Below the pieces are notes generated by a model. That model was not told the origin of the DNA, ran no database searches, and worked only from the letters and a program-made list of their open reading frames with translations. Made by a program: the position numbers and the translations under genes. Shown here piece after piece: positions 17,273-25,995 of a DNA stretch of 64,000 bases. Each line of letters starts with the position of its first letter. Position 1 is the first letter of the stretch. The DNA is from Tunturiibacter empetritectus (lineage in GTDB: Bacteria > Acidobacteriota > Terriglobia > Terriglobales > Acidobacteriaceae), in assembly GCF_013410875.1 (NCBI RefSeq), contig NZ_JACCCU010000001.1, positions 124,001 to 188,000 on the forward strand, read 5' to 3'.

Positions 17273-17976
17273 TGACTACGCTCCAGTCGCCCATGCTTGA
17301 TGCGAAACTCGCGCACGTTCGCGAACTTCTCGTTCGAGAGTTGCCAGAAACACCTATTGAAGGTGATGCCTGCCTCACCTGCAGCTTCCAAGCCGAGGAT
17401 GTTCTCCTCCTCTATCTCGCTCGAGAACTGTGGTCGGCTATACCAGTTCTCTTTCTGGACACGGGCTATCACTTTCCGGAGACATACGCCTACCGCGACC
17501 GGATTGCAGCCGACTGGAAACTGAACCTTACGAATCTTCTTCCAGCCCGAACAGTGACGGAACAGGAGCTTGAGCATGGACTGCTCCACCAGACCGCACC
17601 AGACCGCTGTTGTGCCTTACGCAAAGTCGAGCCGCTTTTCTCTGCGGTCGGCAGCTACAGAATCTGGCTTACCGGTCTCCGTCGGGAACAGGCACGTAGC
17701 CGCACTTCACTTGAAGAGATTGCGGACTTCACACTGCCGAGCGGCATCATTGTTCGCAAGCTCAGCCCCTTCGCCGACTGGACGGCGCGGGACATCTGGC
17801 AGGCATGTGTTTCCTACGATATTCCGCTCCTGCCCCTCTACGATGTCGGCTATACCAGCATCGGCTGTAAGCCTTGCACCTCAATTCCTACAGATCCCAA
17901 TGACCCACGCTCTGGTCGGTGGGCTGGCCGCAAGGTCGAGTGCGGCATTCACATTCAGGCCGCTCCAAACCGGTGA
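17272..17976 (+). CDS. cysH: Phosphoadenylyl/adenylyl-sulfate reductase, iron-sulfur APS reductase type
   Basis: 234 residues. Reduces APS to sulfite and AMP with thioredoxin or glutaredoxin. Cys113-Cys114 and Cys199-x-x-Cys202 (GCKPC) are the four [4Fe-4S] ligands that mark assimilatory APS reductases rather than PAPS reductases. The catalytic Cys224 is in KVECGIH near the C-terminus. Strong ribosome site GGAGGAAA just before ATG 17272, overlapping the cysN stop. The Fe-S type makes APS kinase unnecessary, consistent with the decayed kinase-like tail of CysN. No sulfite reductase is in the window. Confidence 0.95.
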   Translation: MTTLQSPMLDAKLAHVRELLVRELPETPIEGDACLTCSFQAEDVLLLYLARELWSAIPVLFLDTGYHFPETYAYRDRIAADWKLNLTNLLPARTVTEQELEHGLLHQTAPDRCCALRKVEPLFSAVGSYRIWLTGLRREQARSRTSLEEIADFTLPSGIIVRKLSPFADWTARDIWQACVSYDIPLLPLYDVGYTSIGCKPCTSIPTDPNDPRSGRWAGRKVECGIHIQAAPNR

Positions 17977-18009
17977 TCGGCGTCAATACGATCGCCGAAA
18001 GGAAGACTC

Positions 18010-18774
18010 ATGGAATACGCTATCGGGTTTACTATCGCCGTGTTCATCGCTCTAACCGGCGTCGGCGCCGGCACGATCACAACACCGCTGCTCATCTTGT
18101 TTCTTGGAGTTCCTGCGCCAATGGCTGTGGCCACCGGACTCATGTTCTCCGCCGTTGTCAAACTTGTTCTGGTGCCATCGCAGATCGCTCGCAGGCAGAT
18201 TTCATGGCGTGTCCTCGGTCTTATGCTCGTCGGCGGGTTGCCTGGGGTGCTCATTGGCTCTCTCGCGCTACGTCATCTTGACGTCCACGGCCCGCAACTT
18301 CTGCTTAACGGCCTTCTGGGCGGCATATTGGTTCTAACGGCACTCTGGCAGATTTTTTTCTCCTTTCGTCCAGCGCGAACCGAAGTACTACCGAAGGATC
18401 GTAGTCGTCTGCTCCCTTTTCTAATGCTGCCCCTCGGGGTTGAGGTGGGATTCTCTTCTGCCGGAGCTGGAGCGTTGGGTACTGCGGCGCTGCTCAGCTT
18501 GACCTCTCTCGCACCGGCGCAGGTAGTTGGAACCGATATTGTCTTTGGCTTTCTTCTCTCGCTGATCGGTAGTGGAGCCCATGGCTTCTTTCATGGGACC
18601 GACTCAAGTCTTCTTCGGCACTTGATCCTCGGAGGACTTGCGGGCGTTGCTCTAGGAACAGCTACCGTGCGCTGGATACCCAAGAGACCTCTACGATTCG
18701 CTCTTTGGGTCTGGCTTCTGATCATCGGGTCACAGTTCGTCTACACTAACGCTTTCGCCGCATCGCATCACTAA
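18010..18774 (+). CDS. TSUP (TauE/SafE) family membrane transporter, cys-operon member
   Basis: 254 residues, about eight hydrophobic segments with the family signature GVGAGTITTPLLI near the N-terminus and a second half-repeat FSSAGAGALGTAALL. TSUP proteins move sulfite, sulfonates or other organosulfur anions; location directly after cysH (33 bases, AGGAAG ribosome site) suggests a sulfur anion. Direction cannot be deduced. It most likely shares the cysDNH transcript. Confidence 0.9.
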   Translation: MEYAIGFTIAVFIALTGVGAGTITTPLLILFLGVPAPMAVATGLMFSAVVKLVLVPSQIARRQISWRVLGLMLVGGLPGVLIGSLALRHLDVHGPQLLLNGLLGGILVLTALWQIFFSFRPARTEVLPKDRSRLLPFLMLPLGVEVGFSSAGAGALGTAALLSLTSLAPAQVVGTDIVFGFLLSLIGSGAHGFFHGTDSSLLRHLILGGLAGVALGTATVRWIPKRPLRFALWVWLLIIGSQFVYTNAFAASHH

Positions 18775-18847
18775 AGCTCGCACTGGCCGCATTTTTGATT
18801 GGTTTAGTCTCGGTCCGCGCAATGCGATTTGTAGATGCCAGTTCGCT

Positions 18848-18878
18848 GGCATACCGGATGCTACCATCCGGCTATGCC
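18848..18878 (+). promoter_or_regulatory. Hairpin overlapping the ABC ATPase start codon
   Basis: GGCATACCGGATG (18848-18860) and CATCCGGCTATGCC (18865-18878) pair with a single bulged base around a 4-base loop. The ATG at 18874 lies in the right arm, and the alternative ATG at 18880 follows directly. This would block initiation unless opened. If the upstream ATG at 18835 is the true start, the structure is coding. Confidence 0.45.
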
Positions 18879-19641
18879 TATGGATGAGACGGTGTTGGTG
18901 CAGGCTCGAGGGCTGACAAAGGAGTTCGTAAAAGGACGCCGAGTGGTGGACGACGTTTCGTTCTCCATTCGGACGGGAGAGACGTTAGGATTGGTCGGCG
19001 AATCCGGATCAGGAAAAAGCACTGTTGCACGCCTTTTGCTGAGATTGGAAGAACCTTCTCTTGGCCAAGTTAGATACAAAGAGCTGGACCTCCTATCCAT
19101 GACTTCCCAGGAGATGCGAGGCATACGACGACAGATGCAGATCGTATTTCAAGACCCCTACGCGGCGTTGAATCCGCGGATGCGAGTGAAGCAGATTCTG
19201 ACCGAGCCATTTGAAATTAACCGTGAGAAACCACCTGCGGGGCTGGCCTCGCGGCTGAGCGAGATGTTGCGGACGGTTGGCTTGGATGAGTCGGCGCTGG
19301 AGCGGTTTCCTCATGAGTTCAGCGGTGGGCAACGACAGAGAATTAATATTGCTCGCGCGTTGGCACTTAGGCCCGAGTTTGTGGTGTTGGATGAGCCAGT
19401 GAGCGCGCTCGATGTGAGCGTGGGCGCGCAGGTTGTGAATTTGCTTCAGAAGCTACAGAAAGAATTTGGCCTAACGTATCTATTTATCTCGCATTCTATT
19501 CCGCTGGTGCGGTACTTGTGCGACAGAGTGGCGGTGATGCAAAGCGGGCGGTTGGTCGAGTTAGGGGAGTGCGAACAGGTTTGTGATGCGCCACGAGAAG
19601 AATATACGCGCCGCTTGATTGCGGCGACTCCGGAGATGTGA
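18874..19641 (+). CDS. ABC transporter ATP-binding protein, oligopeptide (DppF/OppF) type
   Basis: 255 residues from ATG 18874 (ATG 18835 and 18880 are alternatives; none has a strong ribosome site). Walker A GESGSGKST, Q-loop FQDPYAALNPRMRV, signature FSGGQRQRINIARAL, Walker B FVVLDEPVSALD, and a short C-terminal YTRRLIAATP as in DppF/OppF. It should energise a peptide or nickel importer, but no permease, partner ATPase or binding protein is adjacent. It is therefore an orphan ATPase or works with subunits encoded elsewhere. Confidence 0.88.
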   Translation: MPMDETVLVQARGLTKEFVKGRRVVDDVSFSIRTGETLGLVGESGSGKSTVARLLLRLEEPSLGQVRYKELDLLSMTSQEMRGIRRQMQIVFQDPYAALNPRMRVKQILTEPFEINREKPPAGLASRLSEMLRTVGLDESALERFPHEFSGGQRQRINIARALALRPEFVVLDEPVSALDVSVGAQVVNLLQKLQKEFGLTYLFISHSIPLVRYLCDRVAVMQSGRLVELGECEQVCDAPREEYTRRLIAATPEM

Positions 19642-19715
19642 GCAGCGTGTGAACTGCAAGAGGGTCGAGGCTCAGAATTAGCAGGCCAGCTGCGACTCGA
19701 TACAATGGAAGATGG

Positions 19716-20495
19716 ATGATCTCGAATTTCAGTTCGCATTGGCATTACGTTTGGCTGGTCACAGCATCTCTTGTCGCTGGCGTTATGAATGCGATGGCTG
19801 GTGGAGGGTCGTTCGTATCCTTTCCGGCTATGCTATCCATTGGGGTGGCTCCCATCCAGGCAAATGCGACAAACACCGTCGCGCTATGGCCGGGACAACT
19901 GACATCAGTTGCCGCGTTACGTGGAGACCTAACACGGGAACTCTTGCCGGTTGTCTGTGCGGCTTCAGTTTTTGGCGGAGTAAGCGGGGCTGTTGTATTG
20001 CTGAATACCCGGCAGGTCACGTTTCTGCATATGGTGCCCTGGCTGCTGCTGGTTGCTTCCCTGCTGTTTGGAATCAGTGGTCCGGTATCGCAGCGGCTGC
20101 GGAAGCGGTCGTCTGATCCTCATATCAAGAGATCCCCAGCGGTGAAGCCGCTGTTTTTTGTGTTGCTGCCGGTATGTTTTTACATTGGGTACTTTGGCGC
20201 CGGCGCCGGCTTCTTGATTATGAGCGCGCTGGCTTTATTTGGTGTCGAAGAGATGAATGCGCTGAATTCACTGAAGGTGCTTGCGGCGTGTTTGTCCAAC
20301 TTCTGCGCTGTGGTTACGTTTGTAGTGAGTGGCGCAGTCATCTGGCGTTACTGCCTGATCTCAATGATATTTGCCGGCGTTGGTGGATATGTTGGAGCAC
20401 AGTATGCTCGGCGAATGAATGCAATTGTGCTGCGAACGATCGTTGTGATTACAGGATGCGTGATGGCGGCTTATTTTTTCTGGAGAAATGGCTAA
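19716..20495 (+). CDS. TSUP (TauE/SafE) family membrane protein
   Basis: 259 residues, about eight transmembrane segments. N-terminal half-repeat NAMAGGGSFVSFPAML and QANATNTVALWPG are diagnostic of the family; the second half-repeat contains YFGAGAGFLIM. Substrate unknown; other members carry sulfite or organosulfonates. It is a different subfamily from the cys-linked TSUP at 18010. Start ATG 19716 has GGAAG upstream. Confidence 0.9.
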   Translation: MISNFSSHWHYVWLVTASLVAGVMNAMAGGGSFVSFPAMLSIGVAPIQANATNTVALWPGQLTSVAALRGDLTRELLPVVCAASVFGGVSGAVVLLNTRQVTFLHMVPWLLLVASLLFGISGPVSQRLRKRSSDPHIKRSPAVKPLFFVLLPVCFYIGYFGAGAGFLIMSALALFGVEEMNALNSLKVLAACLSNFCAVVTFVVSGAVIWRYCLISMIFAGVGGYVGAQYARRMNAIVLRTIVVITGCVMAAYFFWRNG

Positions 20496-20561
20496 CCACG
20501 GTATCGGAGTGAGTGATCTTGAAGATGTCATTCGGTGACAGCGGCATGAGGAGAACGGGCG

Positions 20562-20999
20562 ATGAGTCATGAAGGAATTCGTATTGTTAATGCAGAGCAG
20601 GCGCGCCGGGAAGATACGGAGCACGAGCAGATGCCCGCGAGTTCGGTGACTCCGGTAAAGGTGCGAGTGAAGAAGACCGAGGGAACTGGCGTTGAGATCG
20701 AGTGGCAGGATGGGCACCGAAGCGTGTGGAGCTTTGCGTGGTTGCGGAATGCGTGTCCGTGCGCCACTTGCCATGAAGACCGGGAGACGACAGGCAGGTT
20801 ACCGGGGGAAGCGAAAGCCAAAGGTCAGACTTTGCTGAAGATGTATGAGGCTCCAGTGAAACCGCTGGAGGTGACACCGGTTGGCAAATATGCGCTGAAG
20901 TTCAAGTGGAATGACGGACACGAAAGTGGAATCTACTCCTGGGAATATCTGCGACGGGTGTGCCATTGTGAAAGCTGTTTGGCAAAGCGAGGACTATAG
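20562..20999 (+). CDS. DUF971 (GBBH-like N-terminal domain) protein
   Basis: 145 residues. The domain is the N-terminal metal-binding module of gamma-butyrobetaine hydroxylases, here without the dioxygenase. Two half-motifs repeat: WQDGHRS...LRNACPCATC (Cys65, 67, 70) and WNDGHES...LRRVCHCESC (Cys134, 136, 139). A zinc or iron-sulfur role is likely but unproven. Stand-alone DUF971 proteins have been linked to iron-sulfur handling. It is 7 bases from the DUF3050 gene, probably one transcript. Confidence 0.85.
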   Translation: MSHEGIRIVNAEQARREDTEHEQMPASSVTPVKVRVKKTEGTGVEIEWQDGHRSVWSFAWLRNACPCATCHEDRETTGRLPGEAKAKGQTLLKMYEAPVKPLEVTPVGKYALKFKWNDGHESGIYSWEYLRRVCHCESCLAKRGL

Positions 21000-21005
21000 G
21001 GGCCA

Positions 21006-21809
21006 ATGATTTTGAAACAGACAGAGCAGTTACAGATACTAACTGAGCGGTTAAGACCCTTGTATTACCGTTTGACGAGCCACAGGTTGTATACATCGTT
21101 CGAGACCATAGAAGACCTTCATGTCTTTATGGAGCTGCACGTCTTTGCTGTTTGGGACTTCATGTCGCTGCTGAAGACTCTACAACGTGGACTTACCTGC
21201 GTAGAGGTTCCGTGGGTTCCGAGCAAATATGCCGCGAGCCGCCGACTGATAAACGAGATCGTGCTTGGCGAAGAAAGCGACGTGTACGGGACGGAGACCG
21301 TGAGTCACTTCGAACTATATTTGCGGGCGATGAGGGAGTGTGGGGCATCGACAGCAGCAATTGAAGCGCTAATAGCCAGCTTGCACGATGGCTCCCCCTG
21401 GAAACCGGCACTGGCGTTGAGCGGCGCTCCCGAAGCCGCGCAACGGTTTGTGCGAAACACCTTTTTGATCATTGACGATGGCAAGCTGCATGCCATAGCG
21501 GCGGCGTTTACGTTCGGCCGTGAAGACCTGATCCCTGATATGTTTCGCGGTTTCATTCGCGACCAGAATGGACAGCTACGTGGAAAGCTTGAACTGATGC
21601 GCTGGTATATGGAGCGGCATATCGAGGTGGATGGCGAAGAACATGGGCCGATGGCGCTGCGAATGATTGCTGAACTCTGCGGGAATGACAACGTGAAGTG
21701 GGGTGAGGCCGGAGAAGCCGCAGAGATCGCCCTCCGAGCAAGGCTCGCCTTATGGGATGGAATTGAGGAAAGATTGAAGACTGTGCGAACGATGTCGTTG
21801 ATTCCGTAG
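21006..21809 (+). CDS. DUF3050 family protein (haem-oxygenase-like fold)
   Basis: 267 residues, all-helical. Family features are LYTSFETIEDLHVFMELHVFAVWDFMSLLKTLQ near the N-terminus, then ETVSHFELYLRAM, AFTFGREDLIPDMF and WYMERHIEVDGEEHGPMA, giving His and Glu residues at places used for metal binding in haem-oxygenase-like diiron proteins. Function is unknown; the context with DUF971 suggests a shared metal-dependent process. It converges with the LOG gene, stops 10 bases apart. Confidence 0.85.
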   Translation: MILKQTEQLQILTERLRPLYYRLTSHRLYTSFETIEDLHVFMELHVFAVWDFMSLLKTLQRGLTCVEVPWVPSKYAASRRLINEIVLGEESDVYGTETVSHFELYLRAMRECGASTAAIEALIASLHDGSPWKPALALSGAPEAAQRFVRNTFLIIDDGKLHAIAAAFTFGREDLIPDMFRGFIRDQNGQLRGKLELMRWYMERHIEVDGEEHGPMALRMIAELCGNDNVKWGEAGEAAEIALRARLALWDGIEERLKTVRTMSLIP

Positions 21810-21819
21810 CTGTCGAGAC

Positions 21820-22392
21820 TCAGCCGAATTTATCTGCAGACGCTCTTTGGTCGTCTAACTGCAGCATGGTAAGCGCCTCTTCAACTGTCTGCGCGACGAG
21901 AAGGAGTTGGCGGTTCTTCGGCTTGAGCATCCCCTCGGTTACGCAGTGATCAAGAAAGGTGAGGAGTCTGTCGTAGAAGCCGTGCGTATTGAGCAAGAGA
22001 ATAGGTTTTGCATGGAGCTTGAGGGTGTGCCAGGCGAGGACTTCGAAGAGTTCCTCAAAGGTACCAAAACCTCCTGGTAGCGCGATGAACGCGTCGGCTT
22101 TTTCTCCAATCAGCGCCTTACGGGTGTGCATGGTGCTTGTGATGTGAAGTTCAGTGATACCGCGGTGGGCTACTTCGAGATCGACGAGCACCTCTGGAAT
22201 AACACCTATGACTTTGCCTTCGGCGGATAGGGCAGCCCCAGCAACGGCTTCCATCAAGCCGACGTTTGCACCTCCATAGATTACGCCAATATTGCGGGCA
22301 GCAAGCGCACGCCCGAGGTCCTCGGCCGCTGCTCGGTATGCAGAATGGAAGCCATTGGCGGAAGCACAGAAGACAGCGACGTTGCGAATCAT
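21820..22392 (-). CDS. LOG family protein (TIGR00730-type nucleoside 5'-monophosphate phosphoribohydrolase)
   Basis: 190 residues from ATG 22392, the start that gives MIRNVAVFCASANG, as is usual in the family; a TTG at 22446 would add 18 atypical residues. Rossmann-like fold with YGGANVGLMEAVAGAAL and the signature PGGFGTFEELFEVLAWHTLKLH. Family members release the base from cytokinin or nucleotide 5'-monophosphates, giving ribose 5-phosphate. Physiological substrate here unknown. The catalytic Arg and Glu (around TRKA and FEE) are present. Confidence 0.9.
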   Translation of the reverse strand: MIRNVAVFCASANGFHSAYRAAAEDLGRALAARNIGVIYGGANVGLMEAVAGAALSAEGKVIGVIPEVLVDLEVAHRGITELHITSTMHTRKALIGEKADAFIALPGGFGTFEELFEVLAWHTLKLHAKPILLLNTHGFYDRLLTFLDHCVTEGMLKPKNRQLLLVAQTVEEALTMLQLDDQRASADKFG

Positions 22393-22458
22393 ACTGCTGA
22401 GGATATCAAGCGCTTCACGTCGATGGTCCGAATGTTGATCAATCAAGTGAAGGGGTAG

Positions 22459-22499
22459 AAAACTGCAGGCCGACCGAATTTGATAGTAGCGGTCGGCCT
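22459..22499 (-). terminator. Rho-independent terminator
   Basis: On the minus strand AGGCCGACCG (22499-22490) pairs perfectly with CGGTCGGCCT (22476-22467) around a 13-base loop, followed by GCAGTTTTC. It lies 32 bases past the stop of the secreted protein at 22531. Confidence 0.6.
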
Positions 22500-22530
22500 T
22501 GGAGACATTCAGTTGATATCGTCCCCCGTT

Positions 22531-22875
22531 CTAACGAATTGCGATCGTGGCACCGTTATGATCTTTAATAACCTCTTCGATGAGCGATCCTACAGCGTGG
22601 TTTGGTGTGGCGCTATTGGCGACGATACGTGTTCCCACTGGAACCTCGAGGTTAATCAATTTGCCGGGCTCGAGCGTCATCGGTTTATCCCCTACCAGGA
22701 CCTGCAGAGAAGTGCCGGTATCATTGCGAAGATTCAGTTTAACCGCACTGGTCTTTGTTTTGCCGAACATGGCATGAACGGGAGATGAGATGCTTGTGGG
22801 AGCCGCATATATGGCCGGAACTGCGACAAGAGAGGTAGCGACGACTGCGACGGTCAAGAGATTGTGACGTTTCAT
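22531..22875 (-). CDS. Small secreted protein of unknown function
   Basis: 114 residues from ATG 22875 (GGAG 8 bases upstream). Signal peptide MKRHNLLTVAVVATSLVAVPAIYA. The mature part is about 90 residues, predicted beta-rich (KLNLRNDTGTSLQVLVGDKPMTLEPGKLINLEVPVGTRIVA), resembling a small beta-sandwich. No cysteines or known motif. Monocistronic with its own terminator. Confidence 0.7.
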   Translation of the reverse strand: MKRHNLLTVAVVATSLVAVPAIYAAPTSISSPVHAMFGKTKTSAVKLNLRNDTGTSLQVLVGDKPMTLEPGKLINLEVPVGTRIVANSATPNHAVGSLIEEVIKDHNGATIAIR

Positions 22876-23148
22876 ACTACGCTCCATACTTCAAGATTTC
22901 GACTGAAGTTCTCTGCCATGGATCAGGGAGCTCGTCGTGAATTGAGTTACGCAAGTTAGACGATGCCAGTTCCCTAAAAAATCAATTTCGTTTTCGAATT
23001 AACCATCCAGTCTTAATTTGATTCCCCAATGTCCATCAGTGGACAAGCTGTTCGCTAATGAACAACGGACTGAACATCGACAGCTTTCTGGCGGGTTGCA
23101 AAATGAGTTAGAGCCGAGAGCTTAAAATAGGTATTGGAGTGTGTGCTG

Positions 23149-25953
23149 TTGAGCCGACTTTTAGAGAATATGAATCCGCAACAACAGGAAGGCATCCGCT
23201 CAGTGGATGGGCCGGTGCTGCTGCTGGCAGGAGCAGGATCTGGCAAGACGCGCGTCATTACCCATCGCATTGCTTATTTAATTCAGGAACGGGGTGTACC
23301 GGCCGACGCGATTCTCGCTGTGACCTTTACGAATAAGGCCGCCAAAGAGATGGCCGAGCGGGTCGATAAGATTCTGGGGCATAGCAGTCTGGCTAAACCA
23401 ATGCTGGCCACGTTTCATAGTTTTTGTGTCCGCGTGCTGCGGCGAGATATTGAAGCGCTCCGCGTAGGAGGCGTTGGATTGACCAAGACCTTCGCAATCT
23501 ACGATGAGACCGATCAGCAGGCGGTAGTGAAGCAGGCGCTGAAGCGGCTTGCAATTAACGACAAGTCTTTGAAGCCACGTGTTGCTCTTGGGCGAATCTC
23601 ATGGGCGAAGAACCACATGATTGACCCGCAGGAATATTTTCTTGCGAGCACGAACCCGATGGAGGAGAAGATTGCTCACCTCTTTGAGATTTATAAGAAG
23701 GAGTTATTTAAAGCGAACGCTCTGGACTTCGATGATCTACTCCTCGAGACTGTCCGTCTGCTGAAGTCGTCTGAGGAAACTAGAGAAAGATACAACCGAC
23801 GCTACAAATATCTTCTCATCGATGAGTACCAGGACACTAACCGACCTCAATATGAGTTGATGAAACTGCTGGCCGGACCTGATTCCAACGTCTGCGTGGT
23901 TGGCGACGAAGATCAGTCGATCTACAGCTGGCGTGGCGCAGACATCAAAAACATATTGGAGTTTGAGAAGGACTTTCCTGCAACCAAGACGATCCGGCTT
24001 GAGCAGAACTACCGTTCAACGCAGGTCATCCTGGAAGGCGCGGGAGCGGTTGTTGCACAGAATACACAGCGGAAGGGCAAGAATCTGTTCACCACGCGAG
24101 AGGGTGGAAGCTTGATCGGCTACTACGAAGCCCCCGATGGTGAGAACGAAGCGCTGTTTATTGCCGATCGCATTCAGCGGTATCTGCGTGAGGCAGGGGG
24201 GCAGGTAGATCTACCGAGATGCGCTGTACTCTACCGAACGAACTCTCAGTCGCGGCTCGTCGAAGAGGCTCTGCGCCGATACCAGATTCAGTACCACATG
24301 GTGGGTGGATTCAGCTTTTATGACCGCGCCGAGGTGAAAGATATTCTGAGCTACCTGAAGCTGGTGCAGAATGTGCATGACTCGATCGCGCTGGGAAGAG
24401 TGGTGAATTCGCCTCCTCGTGGAATTGGCAAGACCACAATGGAGACCTTGGAGCGTATGGCTCTGTCAAGCGGCATGAGCACGTGGGACGCGATCGGACG
24501 CGCGATTGATGATAAGCTGCTACCTGCGCGAGCATTGCAGGCTCTGAGTAGCTTCCGACGGCTGATTGAAGACGCGCGGGCAATGCTGGGCCCTGGTTTT
24601 GCAGAGAAGCTAGCTGAGGACGTCGCACAGGACGATGACACTTTCCTGCGCTCCGAGACCGTTGAAGACATTGAAGCGGATGTTTCGTTCGGGTTTGGTG
24701 ATCCAGAACCTGAGGACACGGGCGCGAATACTTCGTTCGACACAAGTTTTAACTTCGGCTTCGACTTTGGTCCGAGCGAAGAGATCTCCACCCTCGCAGC
24801 GGAGAACTCTTCAGACTCGGATGCGGCACACGGAATCGACTCAGTGAGTTTCAATCCATTTGCACCGGTGATACTCAAGAAGTCCGCAGAGACAACAGTG
24901 GATAAAACTGCTGAAATCAAGATGGCAGACGAAAAGCCAGCGTTCCGCAAACCTGGTGATGCTGCCACGCTGCCGGAGTTGATTAAGTTTCTGAACGACC
25001 GGAGTGGATACATTCGAGCGCTGGAAGAAGAGGCTACTCCGGAGTCTTTCTCGCGGATCGAAAACCTGAAGGAGCTTGCCAACGCAGCCCAGGATGCACA
25101 GGAGCGTGGGGAAACACTGCATGAGTTTCTGGATCACGCCGCGCTGGTCAGCGATGCAGATAGTTACAGCGAAGAGGCGAGAGTGACGTTGATGACGTTG
25201 CATGCTGCCAAAGGTTTGGAGTTTCCGCTGGTGTTCTTGAGTGGGATGGAAGAGGGTCTGTTCCCTAACTCTCGAACGTTGACCGATCCACCTGGGCTGG
25301 AAGAAGAGCGCCGCCTTTGCTACGTCGGCATGACGAGGGCGATGGATACGCTGATCATGACTCGCGCCAGATATCGGCGGCGGTACGGAAACGACATGCC
25401 TGAATCGAGCATCGCTTCGCGATTTTTGGAAGAGGTCCCCAGCCGACTTGTGGAAGATCTGGGAAGTCCGCCGGCGCGACCGCAGTTCTCTGGATCAGAT
25501 TACGGTTCGGGATATGGTGGGACGTATGCGACGCCCTATCCCGAGGCAAACAGGTTCGGCCGTCCGAGTACCGAGCAGAGCGATCGACACTACAGCTATG
25601 AAGACGAAGATCAAAGCGGAGAGCGAGCTCCGGCAAGGCCTTCTGGGCTTCCCAGTGTGAACCGTCGCGCCGGATACCCCGCCAAAACCGCGCCGCCGGG
25701 GCAATCGATGGATAACATTGCCAGCTTCTTCGCCGCACGGGGACAGAAGATTTCGCGTCCGAAACTTGAAGTTCAGGAGCAGACTGGGAAGACCGGGTTG
25801 AAGCAGGGTTCGCGGGTCAGGCATCCCAAGTATGGGGAAGGCACCGTGTTTCGTCGCGAAGGCGATGGGGATGACGCGAAGATTACAGTACAATTCCAAC
25901 AGCACGGCGTAAAGAAGTTGGTTGAGAAGTTTGCCCAGCTGGAGCGCCTCTAA
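23149..25953 (+). CDS. pcrA: UvrD/PcrA-type ATP-dependent DNA helicase
   Basis: About 934 residues from TTG 23149, chosen for GGAG 9 bases upstream; TTG 23134 and ATG 23170 are also in frame. Superfamily 1A 3'-5' helicase for repair and rolling-circle replication. Motifs: LLLAGAGSGKTRV (Walker A), DEYQDTN (motif II), EDQSIYSWRGA, LEQNYRS, TLMTLHAAKGLEFPLVFLSG and VGMTRA. The last 55 residues (KQGSRVRHPKYGEGTV to the end) are the Tudor-like tail of PcrA that contacts RNA polymerase. Unusual is an acidic, Phe/Ser-rich insertion of roughly 120 residues around 495-620, in the 2B domain region, likely disordered. Confidence 0.95.
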   Translation: MSRLLENMNPQQQEGIRSVDGPVLLLAGAGSGKTRVITHRIAYLIQERGVPADAILAVTFTNKAAKEMAERVDKILGHSSLAKPMLATFHSFCVRVLRRDIEALRVGGVGLTKTFAIYDETDQQAVVKQALKRLAINDKSLKPRVALGRISWAKNHMIDPQEYFLASTNPMEEKIAHLFEIYKKELFKANALDFDDLLLETVRLLKSSEETRERYNRRYKYLLIDEYQDTNRPQYELMKLLAGPDSNVCVVGDEDQSIYSWRGADIKNILEFEKDFPATKTIRLEQNYRSTQVILEGAGAVVAQNTQRKGKNLFTTREGGSLIGYYEAPDGENEALFIADRIQRYLREAGGQVDLPRCAVLYRTNSQSRLVEEALRRYQIQYHMVGGFSFYDRAEVKDILSYLKLVQNVHDSIALGRVVNSPPRGIGKTTMETLERMALSSGMSTWDAIGRAIDDKLLPARALQALSSFRRLIEDARAMLGPGFAEKLAEDVAQDDDTFLRSETVEDIEADVSFGFGDPEPEDTGANTSFDTSFNFGFDFGPSEEISTLAAENSSDSDAAHGIDSVSFNPFAPVILKKSAETTVDKTAEIKMADEKPAFRKPGDAATLPELIKFLNDRSGYIRALEEEATPESFSRIENLKELANAAQDAQERGETLHEFLDHAALVSDADSYSEEARVTLMTLHAAKGLEFPLVFLSGMEEGLFPNSRTLTDPPGLEEERRLCYVGMTRAMDTLIMTRARYRRRYGNDMPESSIASRFLEEVPSRLVEDLGSPPARPQFSGSDYGSGYGGTYATPYPEANRFGRPSTEQSDRHYSYEDEDQSGERAPARPSGLPSVNRRAGYPAKTAPPGQSMDNIASFFAARGQKISRPKLEVQEQTGKTGLKQGSRVRHPKYGEGTVFRREGDGDDAKITVQFQQHGVKKLVEKFAQLERL

Positions 25954-25995
25954 GTTTCGAAAAATCGCGTCTAGAAGAAAGATTGGCAAAGATAC

